From positions 1-17,814 of the forward strand of contig DJYV01000028.1 in the NCBI GenBank assembly GCA_002448555.1: a DNA stretch of 17,814 nucleotides, read 5' to 3'. The notes under the pieces are model-generated. The model ran no database searches. It saw only the letters and a list, made by a program, of their open reading frames with translations, and had not been told where the DNA came from. This DNA is from Flavobacteriales bacterium UBA6969. GTDB taxonomy: Bacteria; Bacteroidota; Bacteroidia; Flavobacteriales_D; Sanyastnellaceae. This document shows, one piece after another, positions 6,393-14,321 of this stretch (positions are counted from its first letter, which is position 1; each line of letters opens with the position of its first letter). Position numbers and translations under genes: made by a program.

Positions 6393-7454
6393 ATGAACGC
6401 GACTTCTTCTTTCCGACAATCGGTCCTGTTTGCCCTCCTCGATTGGGGCATGGGACACGCAACGCGAACGGCGCCATTGATCCAGCATGCAGTCAATCGA
6501 GGCTGGGAGGTGCACGTCGGCACCAAGGGCACGGCGCTCGCCTTTCTCAAGAGCCAATTTGCTGGTCAGCCTATCACCTTCCACGACAAACCGGGCCCCG
6601 ATATCACCTACGCGAAGCGGGGTACGCTGTTCAAAATCGCCGGCCAAATGCCGGGCTTCCTGAAAAGCATCGCGGACGAAACCGCGTGGACGCGTGCGAC
6701 CGTCGAAGCGCACGGCATCACCCACATTGTCAGCGACAACTGCTACGGCGTGCACCACCCTGAGGTGCCCACTGTGCTCATGTCCCACCAGTTGCAGTTA
6801 CCGGTTCCGAAAGGACTCGAAGGGCCGGCGAGGCTATTCGTCCAGCAACACGCCAAGAAATTCCGTGCCGTGTGGGTTCCCGATGATAACGAGGCCCGGC
6901 TCAGTGGCACACTCGCGTTCCAAAACCCCTTACCACATGCTCAATGCATTGGCATTCTCACCAGGCTTCCGCTGGATGCGCCCGTAGGGCCGTGGAAGAA
7001 GGTTGGCATGGTCAGCGGACCAGAGCCCCATCGTGGTCTGATGGAAAAGGCACTCATGGCGTGGATGAAGACCGATGGTGAACCCGCATTGCTCATCGCA
7101 GGACGTCCGGGAGCCCAGCCACAGGTCGATGGACACGTTACGGTGTGGCCAGATCCCACCGCCGAAGAATTGGCCGGAGCGTTGAAAGGGGCGGACACCA
7201 TCGTCTGCCGTTCGGGGTATTCCTCCTTGCTCGACCTCGCCGCATTGGGCAAACGTGCCATCCTGATTCCCACACCGGGTCAACCCGAGCAGGTCTACCT
7301 CGCCAAGCATTGGGCTGAGGCGTTCGGCATGGCCACCTGCACCCAAAAGCAACTCGAATCCGGGCAACTGCCCGCGCCGGCCGGTGTCGCCCCGCTACTT
7401 GACGCCAACTCCCGTGCACAAAAAGCGCTCGACGAATTGGTCGCTTCCATGTAA
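6393..7454 (+). CDS. GT28/MurG-like glycosyltransferase family protein, function unknown
   Basis: The product has 353 residues from the ATG at 6393. The frame stays open further upstream to about 6120, but that would be antisense to trmB. The N-terminal glycine-rich loop DWGMGHATR (17-25) and the C-terminal donor-site motif VCRSGYSSLLDLAALGKRAILIPTPGQPEQ region (about 270-300) give a two-domain GT-B fold of the MurG/GT28 kind. SDNCYG and SHQLQLPVP in the first half and VSGPEPHR in the second are, from memory, shared with a Bacteroidota family annotated only as glycosyltransferase. The donor is likely a UDP-sugar; the acceptor is unknown. There is no signal peptide or clear TM segment. It lies between divergent trmB and co-directional tadA, nine bases downstream, not in a polysaccharide cluster, which makes its role interesting. 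It is not MurG itself by length and motif detail. Confidence 0.82.
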   Translation: MNATSSFRQSVLFALLDWGMGHATRTAPLIQHAVNRGWEVHVGTKGTALAFLKSQFAGQPITFHDKPGPDITYAKRGTLFKIAGQMPGFLKSIADETAWTRATVEAHGITHIVSDNCYGVHHPEVPTVLMSHQLQLPVPKGLEGPARLFVQQHAKKFRAVWVPDDNEARLSGTLAFQNPLPHAQCIGILTRLPLDAPVGPWKKVGMVSGPEPHRGLMEKALMAWMKTDGEPALLIAGRPGAQPQVDGHVTVWPDPTAEELAGALKGADTIVCRSGYSSLLDLAALGKRAILIPTPGQPEQVYLAKHWAEAFGMATCTQKQLESGQLPAPAGVAPLLDANSRAQKALDELVASM

Positions 7455-7463
7455 CTTCGACCG

Positions 7464-7928
<465 letters not shown>

Positions 7929-7940
7929 AGGCGTGGTGAT

Positions 7941-7948
7941 TACCTTTG
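7941..7948 (+). promoter_or_regulatory. Candidate -7 promoter box for mgtE
   Basis: TACCTTTG matches TAnnTTTG exactly and sits 15 bases upstream of the mgtE ATG, in the 35-base gap after tadA. No TTG is found 17-23 bases upstream. The predicted leader is only about ten bases long, which would leave no room for a riboswitch such as the M-box. Confidence 0.5.
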
Positions 7949-7963
7949 GGGCAACGCTGTCCC

Positions 7964-9325
7964 ATGCTCGACCTCACAAAAGAATACCTCCAGCAGCTCA
8001 ATGAGCGCATCGACGCCGGAAAAGATTCCGAGTTGCGGGCGTCGTTGCAGGAATTGCACGCGACGGACATTGCCGAGGTTATCGACCGGTTGAGTTTCGA
8101 TCACGCGAGCTACCTGTTCCGCCTCCTTGACAGCGAGGCGAAGGCCGATGTACTGGTCGAATTAGACGAAGAACTGCGCTCTGATCTGCTCAGTACGATG
8201 ACCGCGGAAGAAATCGCGGAGGAGGTCTTGGAGAACTTGGACTCGGACGATGCGGCCGATGTGATGGGCGAATTGCCCGAGACCAAAGCCGAGGAAGTCA
8301 TTGGCCTCTTGGATGACGAAGAACAAGCCTCGGACATCCGGGACCTGCTCAACTACGAAGAAGGCACCGCCGGGGCCCTCATGGCCAAGGAACTGGTAAA
8401 GGTCCGAGGTGAGTGGACCGTGACCCGCGCTATCCGCGAAATCCGCCGGCAAGCCGACGAATTACATCAAGTCTACACCGTCTACGTGGTGGATGCCGAA
8501 GACCGGCTCACCGGTCGACTCAGCCTCAAGCACCTGCTCCTGGCAGCAGAAAGCACGCGCTCGCGCATCAGTGAATTGCAATCCAAAGGCGACATCGTGA
8601 CCATCCTTGCGGAAGAGCCCGAAGAGAAGGCCACCAAACTCATGGAGCGCTACGACTTGGTCGCACTGCCTGTGGTCGATGAAGCGGGGCGTTTACTCGG
8701 GCGCATCACCATTGACGATGCGGTTGACGCCATCATCGAGGACGCCGAACGTGATTACCAGCTCGCCAGTGGTATTTCGGAAGACGTCGAATCCAGCGAC
8801 AGCGTGTGGACATTGACCCGTGCGCGGCTGCCGTGGCTGCTGATCGGCCTGGTTGGTGGGATTGGCGGTGCGTACGTCATCGGCGCGTTTGACATCCATG
8901 AAAACGCCGAAATGGCCCTGTTCATCCCGTTGATCGCGGCGATGGGTGGAAACGTCGGTGTGCAGTCTGCGGCCATCGTGGTGCAGGGACTCGCCACCAG
9001 TAATATGGCCGCTGGCAACATCCTGGGTCGCCTCTCCAAAGAACTCGGCGTCGGAATCATGAACGGCCTGATATGTGGCATCTTGATCCTCGGGTCGAGC
9101 ATGGTCTTGGGCTTCGGCACCGCCTTGAGCATCACCGTGAGCATTTCCTTGCTCTGCGTCATTGTCTTCGCGGCTCTGTTCGGAACGTTCGTTCCGCTGA
9201 TGCTGGACCAGTACAAAATCGACCCCGCCCTGGCCACTGGGCCCTTCATCACAACTGTCAACGACATCATCGGCCTGATAATCTACTTCGCCGTTGGCAG
9301 CGTGATTGCCGGTTACTTGATTTGA
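7964..9325 (+). CDS. mgtE: Magnesium channel/transporter MgtE
   Basis: The protein has 453 residues and the classic three-part MgtE layout: an acidic, superhelical N domain (about 1-130, rich in LDSDDAADVMGELP-like repeats), a pair of CBS domains (about 135-260), and a five-helix membrane domain (about 280-453). The pore motif IPLIAAMGGNVGVQSA lies near 320-335, and the Mg2+-binding Asp in TVNDIIG is residue 434, close to Asp432 of the Thermus protein. The acidic N and CBS domains sense cytosolic Mg2+ and close the gate when it is abundant. The start is ATG at 7964; upstream in-frame codons from 7946 would run into the promoter box. The stop overlaps the next gene by one base, implying coupled translation with a dehydrogenase. 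Confidence 0.95.
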   Translation: MLDLTKEYLQQLNERIDAGKDSELRASLQELHATDIAEVIDRLSFDHASYLFRLLDSEAKADVLVELDEELRSDLLSTMTAEEIAEEVLENLDSDDAADVMGELPETKAEEVIGLLDDEEQASDIRDLLNYEEGTAGALMAKELVKVRGEWTVTRAIREIRRQADELHQVYTVYVVDAEDRLTGRLSLKHLLLAAESTRSRISELQSKGDIVTILAEEPEEKATKLMERYDLVALPVVDEAGRLLGRITIDDAVDAIIEDAERDYQLASGISEDVESSDSVWTLTRARLPWLLIGLVGGIGGAYVIGAFDIHENAEMALFIPLIAAMGGNVGVQSAAIVVQGLATSNMAAGNILGRLSKELGVGIMNGLICGILILGSSMVLGFGTALSITVSISLLCVIVFAALFGTFVPLMLDQYKIDPALATGPFITTVNDIIGLIIYFAVGSVIAGYLI

Positions 9326-10266
9326 TGGCACGCGTCGCATTCCTCGATACAGTCCACGAAGTGCTCTGGGAGCGCTTGACGGCTGCAGGTATGGACTGCC
9401 TGCACGCTGAAGCCACGTCGCGCGACGACATGCTCGCCGGGGCGCTGTCCACCTGCAACGGCATCGTGCTGCGTTCGCGGCTGACCGTGGATGCAGCGCT
9501 GCTGGACGCGCTGCCTGAACTGCAATGGGTGGCGCGCAGCGGAGCCGGATTGGATAACATTGACGTGGCCGAGGCCGAACGGCGGGGGGTGCGGGTCATC
9601 TCCTCCCCCGAAGGCAATGCTACGGCCGTTGGGGAACACGCCGTGGGACAGCTGCTCGCCTTGTTGCACAAACTCACCCGCGCGGACCGGCACGTCCGAG
9701 GCGGCGGCTGGGACCGCGAAGGCCACCGCGGTTTGGAACTGGAAGCCCGAACCGTGGGCATCATCGGGTTCGGGAACATGGGGCGATCGTTTGCCCGTTG
9801 CCTCCGCGGATTCGGGTGCCGGATGCTCGCGTACGACAAATACACATCAGGATTTGCCGGCGAATACGGTGTCGAAGAATGCAGTTTGAACGAAATCCGT
9901 GAAGCAGCAGATGTCGTCTCCTTGCACGTGCCCTTGACTGCAGAAACCCGGGGCATGGTGGATGCAGGGTGGCTCGCCGAATTTGCTCAACCGTTTTTCT
10001 TGTTGAATTCTGCACGAGGAGAGGTAGTAAACACCCTAGCCGTGCTAGATGCCTTGGACAGCGGCCAGCTCGCAGGAGCAGCGCTGGATGTCTTGGAATT
10101 CGAGAAGAGCAGCCTGGAGGGACTGGCGGAACGTCCGGGCGTGTTGCAGCGCTTGTTGGAACATCCGCGCACCGTGCTTTCTCCGCACGTTGCCGGGTGG
10201 AGCGTCGAAAGCTACTTCAAGCTCAGCGATGTGCTTGCGGACAAAATCCTAACTCAGGGAGCATAG
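9325..10266 (+). CDS. D-2-hydroxyacid dehydrogenase (SerA/phosphoglycerate dehydrogenase-like)
   Basis: The 313-residue enzyme is a NAD-dependent D-2-hydroxyacid dehydrogenase. RSGAGLDNIDV (71-81) is the substrate-domain motif, VGIIGFGNMG (144-153) the dinucleotide fold, Asp171 the residue that favours NAD over NADP, and the catalytic Arg231 (NSARGE), Glu258 (LDVLEFE) and His288 (SPHVAGW) are all present. It lacks the C-terminal ACT domain of E. coli SerA. Short forms like this include phosphoglycerate dehydrogenases that start serine biosynthesis, but also glyoxylate, lactate and erythronate-phosphate enzymes, so the substrate is open. No serC or serB is next to it; instead its ATG overlaps the mgtE stop (TGATG). 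At the 3' end it overlaps the convergent lipoprotein gene by 13 bases. Confidence 0.88.
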   Translation: MARVAFLDTVHEVLWERLTAAGMDCLHAEATSRDDMLAGALSTCNGIVLRSRLTVDAALLDALPELQWVARSGAGLDNIDVAEAERRGVRVISSPEGNATAVGEHAVGQLLALLHKLTRADRHVRGGGWDREGHRGLELEARTVGIIGFGNMGRSFARCLRGFGCRMLAYDKYTSGFAGEYGVEECSLNEIREAADVVSLHVPLTAETRGMVDAGWLAEFAQPFFLLNSARGEVVNTLAVLDALDSGQLAGAALDVLEFEKSSLEGLAERPGVLQRLLEHPRTVLSPHVAGWSVESYFKLSDVLADKILTQGA

Positions 10267-10649
10267 CTGTAGACCAGAACATCGTCGACTCCTTGAATAC
10301 GCAGGTGGATGACATTGTTCCTGGGGTCCCTGTACGGCGTCAAATCGAATGATCGTTCTTCTGTAATCATCGCCTTCGCAAGATCGCCTTGGCTATCGTG
10401 GCGAAGCTCCAATAAAACCTGCCGGGGGAGCGATTTCGTTGGGGCTCCGGTAGAGACCAACGCAAAATCATGCTGACCTCCACCGCTGTACTGGACCCGA
10501 ACCACGAGTGCATCCCCTTCCACCCGCGCGTCCAGCAACTCGAATGGACCGCTCACGGCGGCACCGGAAGTGGCTTGTACTGCAGCGGGCGCTGAACAGC
10601 TGAGGCACCCCCCAACGAATAACAAGTAAACGAGGATTCGAGCCGTCAT
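10254..10649 (-). CDS. Small putative lipoprotein, function unknown
   Basis: From the ATG at 10649 the product has 131 residues. A short hydrophobic N-terminus (ILVYLLFVGGCLSCS) offers a lipobox-like VGGC with Cys15 as the possible lipidated residue; a second cysteine is at 18. The rest is a compact, beta-rich segment (about 34-131) with no recognised catalytic motif. A longer in-frame reading up to 10778 would overlap the protease gene and is rejected. The start is four bases from the protease stop, so the two genes are very probably co-translated. An assistant, inhibitor or surface-retention role for the protease is a guess from position only. The end overlaps the convergent dehydrogenase gene by 13 bases. 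Confidence 0.72.
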   Translation of the reverse strand: MTARILVYLLFVGGCLSCSAPAAVQATSGAAVSGPFELLDARVEGDALVVRVQYSGGGQHDFALVSTGAPTKSLPRQVLLELRHDSQGDLAKAMITEERSFDLTPYRDPRNNVIHLRIQGVDDVLVYSYAP

Positions 10650-10653
10650 GCCC

Positions 10654-12900
10654 TTACTTGAGCAAAACCCGTGCCGAACGAACTTGGTCACTCCACTCCA
10701 CACGGAGGATGGCCCAACCGCGCGGCCAAGACGCCGTTGAAATCCGTGCATTGCCAGAACGCACCTGCTCTGCTGCAATGCTTCGTCCGGTCACATCAAA
10801 CGCACGCACGATCGCGCCCGTTCCGATGTCTTCTATTGAAATCAGGTCGCTCGTCGGATTGGGATAGACCGAGAGCTCGCTCACGGGCATTTCTGCAATG
10901 CTCATTTCATCCGTGCAGAATTGTTCGAGGTCCAGTTCCCCGAATTCCCCACCGGTCACGATGACCTCATCCTGAGGACCGAGGATGGACCAGCTGCCTT
11001 CCCCGTACTCGCAGCACATCCCATCACCCCAGCTGTCGTAGACTCGAAGGATGTAACATCCGTCTTCCAGGCACAGTGGCACCGATACCACCTGCCCATC
11101 TTGATCGTCTTCGTAAGGGCCGCCTACGTATATCACTTGGCCCAATCGACGCAGGTCCCAGGTCGTTTCAGAACCGTAATCATCCAGCACCAGCTCGAGG
11201 CTAAAATCAAACGTGTCACCGGCAAACGCCGTGAAGGACGTCTCAGCAGCATTGTTGAAGGTGTTTTCATCGGTACTTCCGTTCACGGACACCACGTAAA
11301 CCTCCACCGTCGTATTGCCGTCGGGTGCGCTAAAACCCGGAAGCGATACCGTGGTGGATTCGTATTGATCCAACGACCCGTTCCAGGAAGTCGTCTGTTC
11401 GGCGCCGCCATCGATGGTGTAACCGATGACTGCGGACGTCAATTCATCCGTGCCTTGGTTGGTCAAATTGACTTCGATGACCACCTCGCCGCCGCCACAC
11501 AGCACCCCATCCGGAGCGTCGCTGATGCCAATGCCCATGTCCACTGCGAATGACGTGACACAGCCCGCTGCCGGGTACCCGTCCAGAACTTCAAGCCCCA
11601 AACCGAGGGGATCGAGGTGGTTCGAAATGCCGTTATCGAAGCTCACACCCATGCGACCGTAATAGTCGAACTGGCCGTTGTTTGAGGTGCCTTGGCACGC
11701 CGCAGCTCCACCGTAGAGTTGTCCAATGATGCGGTGGTTCTGGTCGAACAGTGGCGAACCGGACGAACCGCCCTCGGTAACCCCATCCTCCCATTCATCG
11801 ATCCACCAAACAGCAGCACCTGCGGCATTGTCGTGGTAGGCCGCGTCTTCATCGATGCAGATTTTTTTCAAATCGCCTGAAGGATGGTGAATGCCCGTAG
11901 TATTCTGAACCGTGGTCGCGTCTGTTCCATCCCAGCCCGCATAAAAGACGTCGTAGCTGGCCGGAGGAGTTTCATCCAACAGCAGGAGCGCAAAATCCGA
12001 AGCGCTGCTGTTTTCGAGGATTTCGGCGCCGCTAACCGTTTGGTTGGTGGGGCCATTGTTGCCCGTGCACCCCTCGGTTTCGTGGTTGAACACAAACGTC
12101 CAATTCCCCACGCTGCCTCCGAGGCAGTGGTTGGCGGTGAGAAACAGCGGTGAACCGTCTAGAGCCGTGTTGTTTACCAATGCACCCGTACACACCGCAA
12201 ATCCACCAGACAGGATGAGGGCGACGGAGCGCTTTTCGCATTGCCACGTCGCACCTTCCGGGCAGTTGACGTTGATGTTGCAATCGCCGGAATTGCCGTA
12301 CGGACCGCGCTCCACTCCGAGCGCTTCCGCGACGAGGGATGCCTTGCCCACCACATCACGGTACGCATGCACCACTTGATCAATGGTCAGTTGCACCTCG
12401 TTCACACGATCCGACGGGCAGTGCACTTCGACCACAGAAGCGTCTCCTGCTACGAGACCGGTCGCGAGTCCACCCCATTCCTTCTGGTTGCGGTGGTCAA
12501 ACGACCCGATAAACTCAATCCCGTCGCGGTTCCAAATGAACAGCTGGGCCCCTTTGGGCAATTGAAATGCTGAAAAGCGCAAGCTGATTGCCAGCGCTTC
12601 CGGTGCCTCAATCACCGTACGCCAGACTGCCTTGCCGTTCGCCGAGCTCCAGTGGCCATCTTCCATTCCGATGTTTACGTCAAATTCTTCTCCAAAACGC
12701 CAAGGAGCAGATTTGACCGCATCGGTCACCGCATCGGCCGCACGCAGCGTCTCCAGATCAATTCCGGGCATACGGTGCACGGGCACGTCGCTCAGTTCAG
12801 GTTGGTCCTGCCACAGGGGTTCGCCCCCGTGGGGGACTTGTGCAGATGCATTCAAACACAGGAACAGGGACAACGGTCCCAGGGAAAATGGCTTTCTCAT
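10654..12900 (-). CDS. Secreted lysyl-endopeptidase-like S1 serine protease with T9SS sorting domain
   Basis: From the ATG at 12900 the product has 748 residues. A signal peptide (1-20, ending ASA-Q) is followed by a propeptide-like region (about 21-205) and a trypsin-fold protease (about 206-445). The triad is His258 (LTANHC), Asp302 (SSASDFALL) and Ser380 (GSSGSP). NCPEG, VNNTALDG, FYAGWDG, GIHHP and IGQLYGG resemble Achromobacter lysyl endopeptidase. Asp412 (FDYYGR) lines up, by eye, with the Asp that gives that enzyme lysine specificity. Next come a CARDB-like beta domain (about 450-560) and a second beta domain (about 562-660, with YDSWGDGMCC). The end, ELSVYPNPTSDLISI to 748, is a type A T9SS sorting domain, so the protein should be exported across the outer membrane. 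An ATG at 12927 gives a poorer signal peptide. It is followed closely by the lipoprotein gene. Confidence 0.92.
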   Translation of the reverse strand: MRKPFSLGPLSLFLCLNASAQVPHGGEPLWQDQPELSDVPVHRMPGIDLETLRAADAVTDAVKSAPWRFGEEFDVNIGMEDGHWSSANGKAVWRTVIEAPEALAISLRFSAFQLPKGAQLFIWNRDGIEFIGSFDHRNQKEWGGLATGLVAGDASVVEVHCPSDRVNEVQLTIDQVVHAYRDVVGKASLVAEALGVERGPYGNSGDCNINVNCPEGATWQCEKRSVALILSGGFAVCTGALVNNTALDGSPLFLTANHCLGGSVGNWTFVFNHETEGCTGNNGPTNQTVSGAEILENSSASDFALLLLDETPPASYDVFYAGWDGTDATTVQNTTGIHHPSGDLKKICIDEDAAYHDNAAGAAVWWIDEWEDGVTEGGSSGSPLFDQNHRIIGQLYGGAAACQGTSNNGQFDYYGRMGVSFDNGISNHLDPLGLGLEVLDGYPAAGCVTSFAVDMGIGISDAPDGVLCGGGEVVIEVNLTNQGTDELTSAVIGYTIDGGAEQTTSWNGSLDQYESTTVSLPGFSAPDGNTTVEVYVVSVNGSTDENTFNNAAETSFTAFAGDTFDFSLELVLDDYGSETTWDLRRLGQVIYVGGPYEDDQDGQVVSVPLCLEDGCYILRVYDSWGDGMCCEYGEGSWSILGPQDEVIVTGGEFGELDLEQFCTDEMSIAEMPVSELSVYPNPTSDLISIEDIGTGAIVRAFDVTGRSIAAEQVRSGNARISTASWPRGWAILRVEWSDQVRSARVLLK

Positions 12901-12919
12901 GGATTCAGTTCTTACAGGT

Positions 12920-12931
12920 CCTTGCAAGATA
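12920..12931 (-). promoter_or_regulatory. Weak promoter-like site overlapping CTTGCAAG palindrome, upstream of protease
   Basis: On the minus strand TATCTTGC (12924-12931) loosely resembles TAnnTTTG, with TTTTG about 15 bases upstream (12947-12951). It overlaps the palindrome CTTGCAAG (12921-12928), 20 bases before the protease ATG. The promoter match is poor; the palindrome is notable because the same sequence lies in the exbB promoter. The rest of the 12901-13017 gap holds only the terminator. Confidence 0.3.
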
Positions 12932-12963
12932 CCGATTGCCTTCCCTCAAAACAGAGATGAATC

Positions 12964-12993
12964 AAAAAAATCCCCAGCGGAGGCCGGGGATTT
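12964..12993 (-). terminator. Intrinsic terminator of the exbB-exbD operon
   Basis: Read on the minus strand, a perfect 8-bp stem AAATCCCC/GGGGATTT (12986-12993 and 12968-12975) with a 10-base GC-rich loop is followed by an uninterrupted run of seven Ts (12964-12970). It lies 25 bases after the stop of the second exbD, so it separates the motor operon from the protease gene. Confidence 0.88.
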
Positions 12994-13017
12994 CAAATTT
13001 CATTGGATCAGTCGCAC

Positions 13018-13491
13018 TCAGTATTCGGAGTTGGTTCGCTCCCGGCTCGACGCCGAGTAAAGAACCTTCAGGGCCGAGGCCTTTCGAAGCTCCTGCTTGA
13101 CGTCTGTCACGATGCCCATCTTGGTGTCTTTGTCCACCTTGAGGCTCACCCACATCTTACTCTGCTCTGCTTCCGCCAGCGTCAAGCGCTCGGTGCTGAC
13201 CCAGTCTTGGATGAGATCGGGCGATGAGAACGCATCGTTGAGCTGCATGATGGGCTCCGTTCCGTAGCGGCGGTCCATAGGGACACCGATGTTGACATAG
13301 CGAATCAAGTGCTTCTTCTCGATTTTGTACAATTCAGAAGCTTCGGGGCGAATCAACCGCACCTTCTCTTCTTCCGTGCGCAGAACCGTTGCTACCATGA
13401 AGAAGAACAACAGCATGAATACGATATCGGGAAGGGAGGCCGTTGAAATGGCCGCCATGCCGCGCTTATTGCCTTTCTTGAACTTTCCCAT
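13018..13491 (-). CDS. ExbD/TolR family biopolymer transport protein (second copy)
   Basis: The product has 157 residues from the ATG at 13491; a longer open frame to 13659 would lie inside the first exbD. One N-terminal membrane segment (about 20-41, LPDIVFMLLFFFMVATVL) carries the essential proton-relay aspartate, Asp22. The periplasmic part ends with SKMWVSLKVDKDTKMGIVTDVKQ, the canonical ExbD/TolR strand-helix, after an insertion of roughly 40 residues. A basic N-terminus (MGKFKKGNKRG) stays in the cytoplasm. ExbD works with ExbB to turn proton flow into motion of a TonB-like partner. Its start is one base from the stop of the first exbD, and an intrinsic terminator follows. Having two different ExbD proteins in one operon is common in Bacteroidota. 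Confidence 0.92.
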   Translation of the reverse strand: MGKFKKGNKRGMAAISTASLPDIVFMLLFFFMVATVLRTEEEKVRLIRPEASELYKIEKKHLIRYVNIGVPMDRRYGTEPIMQLNDAFSSPDLIQDWVSTERLTLAEAEQSKMWVSLKVDKDTKMGIVTDVKQELRKASALKVLYSASSRERTNSEY

Positions 13492-13492
13492 A

Positions 13493-14317
13493 TCAGTAGT
13501 AGGTTGATCCTTCGCGTGGTTCGGCCTCAGAAATACGCTGAGGGTACACCGAACGAACGGCAATGATTTTGTCCAACAACGACCTGTCCTCGGAGTTGCG
13601 GTCGTACAGGTCCTCCAACTCTTTGTAGGTACGTCCAAACTTTGCAATGGCCAACTCATCGCGCAACTCGTTTACCGCCGACTGCAATTCGTTCTGCACT
13701 TGCAGGTACGTATCGTAGGTGGTGGCGTTGTCGTTCTGCATGGAAATCAACGCCGACGGTGGGAGTTCCTTGTAGTCACCGCCCAACAACTCGATCGTTG
13801 TCAGTTTTTCTTTCCAGTTGTCGAGGACCTTGGTGTAGTTCTTCCTGCGGTTTTCGTCTCCCGCTGCTGCTACAAAGGCTTCGTATTCCGCGATGCTCTG
13901 TATGACATCGGCCTTTCGAACCCACAAACGCTCCGGGAATGCGGCGTTGGTTTTGCCGTTGGCGCCGGTGATCATTTCGACCTCCCGGTTCTTGCCGACC
14001 GTCTCACGGCCCACCGGGTGGGACATAATACCGTCGCCAGTCGCGATTAAGAAGTTCTTTGCTTTGTCCTTGAGGTCCAAAATGTCGGCAGGTTCGCCTT
14101 CGACCAGCAACGCATCCAAGAAGTTGACCTTCACGTTAAATACGTTCTGCTCTTTTGCTTGAGGAACATCAATGTCCGGCGGAACCGGAGGCGGCAATTG
14201 GCGCTTGATGCCTTCGTCTGAATCAATGGTGGTCGTAACCAACCAGAAGATCAGGAGGAGGAAGGCGATGTCCGCCATCGAGCCCGCATTGATTTCCTGT
14301 AATTCTCGGCGTGCCAT
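13493..14317 (-). CDS. ExbD/TolR family biopolymer transport protein with enlarged periplasmic domain
   Basis: The 274-residue protein is about twice the length of E. coli ExbD. A basic N-terminus (MARRELQEINAGS) leads into one membrane helix (about 15-31, ADIAFLLLIFWLVTTT) with the key Asp16. A proline-rich linker (QLPPPVPPDIDVPQ) follows. The usual ExbD periplasmic fold appears split: its last strand-helix unit seems to be ALISMQNDNATTYDTYL (about 190-207), so about 100 extra residues lie before it and a predicted helical, charged tail after it. The gene starts five bases after the stop of the unknown 4-TM gene and is followed after one base by the second exbD. The ExbD identity is clear from the membrane segment; the role of the insertion is unknown. 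Confidence 0.9.
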   Translation of the reverse strand: MARRELQEINAGSMADIAFLLLIFWLVTTTIDSDEGIKRQLPPPVPPDIDVPQAKEQNVFNVKVNFLDALLVEGEPADILDLKDKAKNFLIATGDGIMSHPVGRETVGKNREVEMITGANGKTNAAFPERLWVRKADVIQSIAEYEAFVAAAGDENRRKNYTKVLDNWKEKLTTIELLGGDYKELPPSALISMQNDNATTYDTYLQVQNELQSAVNELRDELAIAKFGRTYKELEDLYDRNSEDRSLLDKIIAVRSVYPQRISEAEPREGSTYY

Positions 14318-14321
14318 GCTC

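Noticed and set aside
7929..7963. M-box or other Mg2+ riboswitch before mgtE
   Set aside because: Only 35 bases separate tadA from mgtE and the promoter box leaves a leader of about ten bases.
8693..9340. Minus-strand open frames of 171-215 codons opposite mgtE
   Set aside because: They are antisense to a confident MgtE membrane domain, have odd composition (His/Asp/Gln-rich) and no family resemblance.
13492..13659. Longer second ExbD starting inside the first exbD
   Set aside because: The extension is out of character (Trp/Thr/Arg-rich) and overlaps a confident gene; MGKFKKGNKRG at 13491 is a typical ExbD start.
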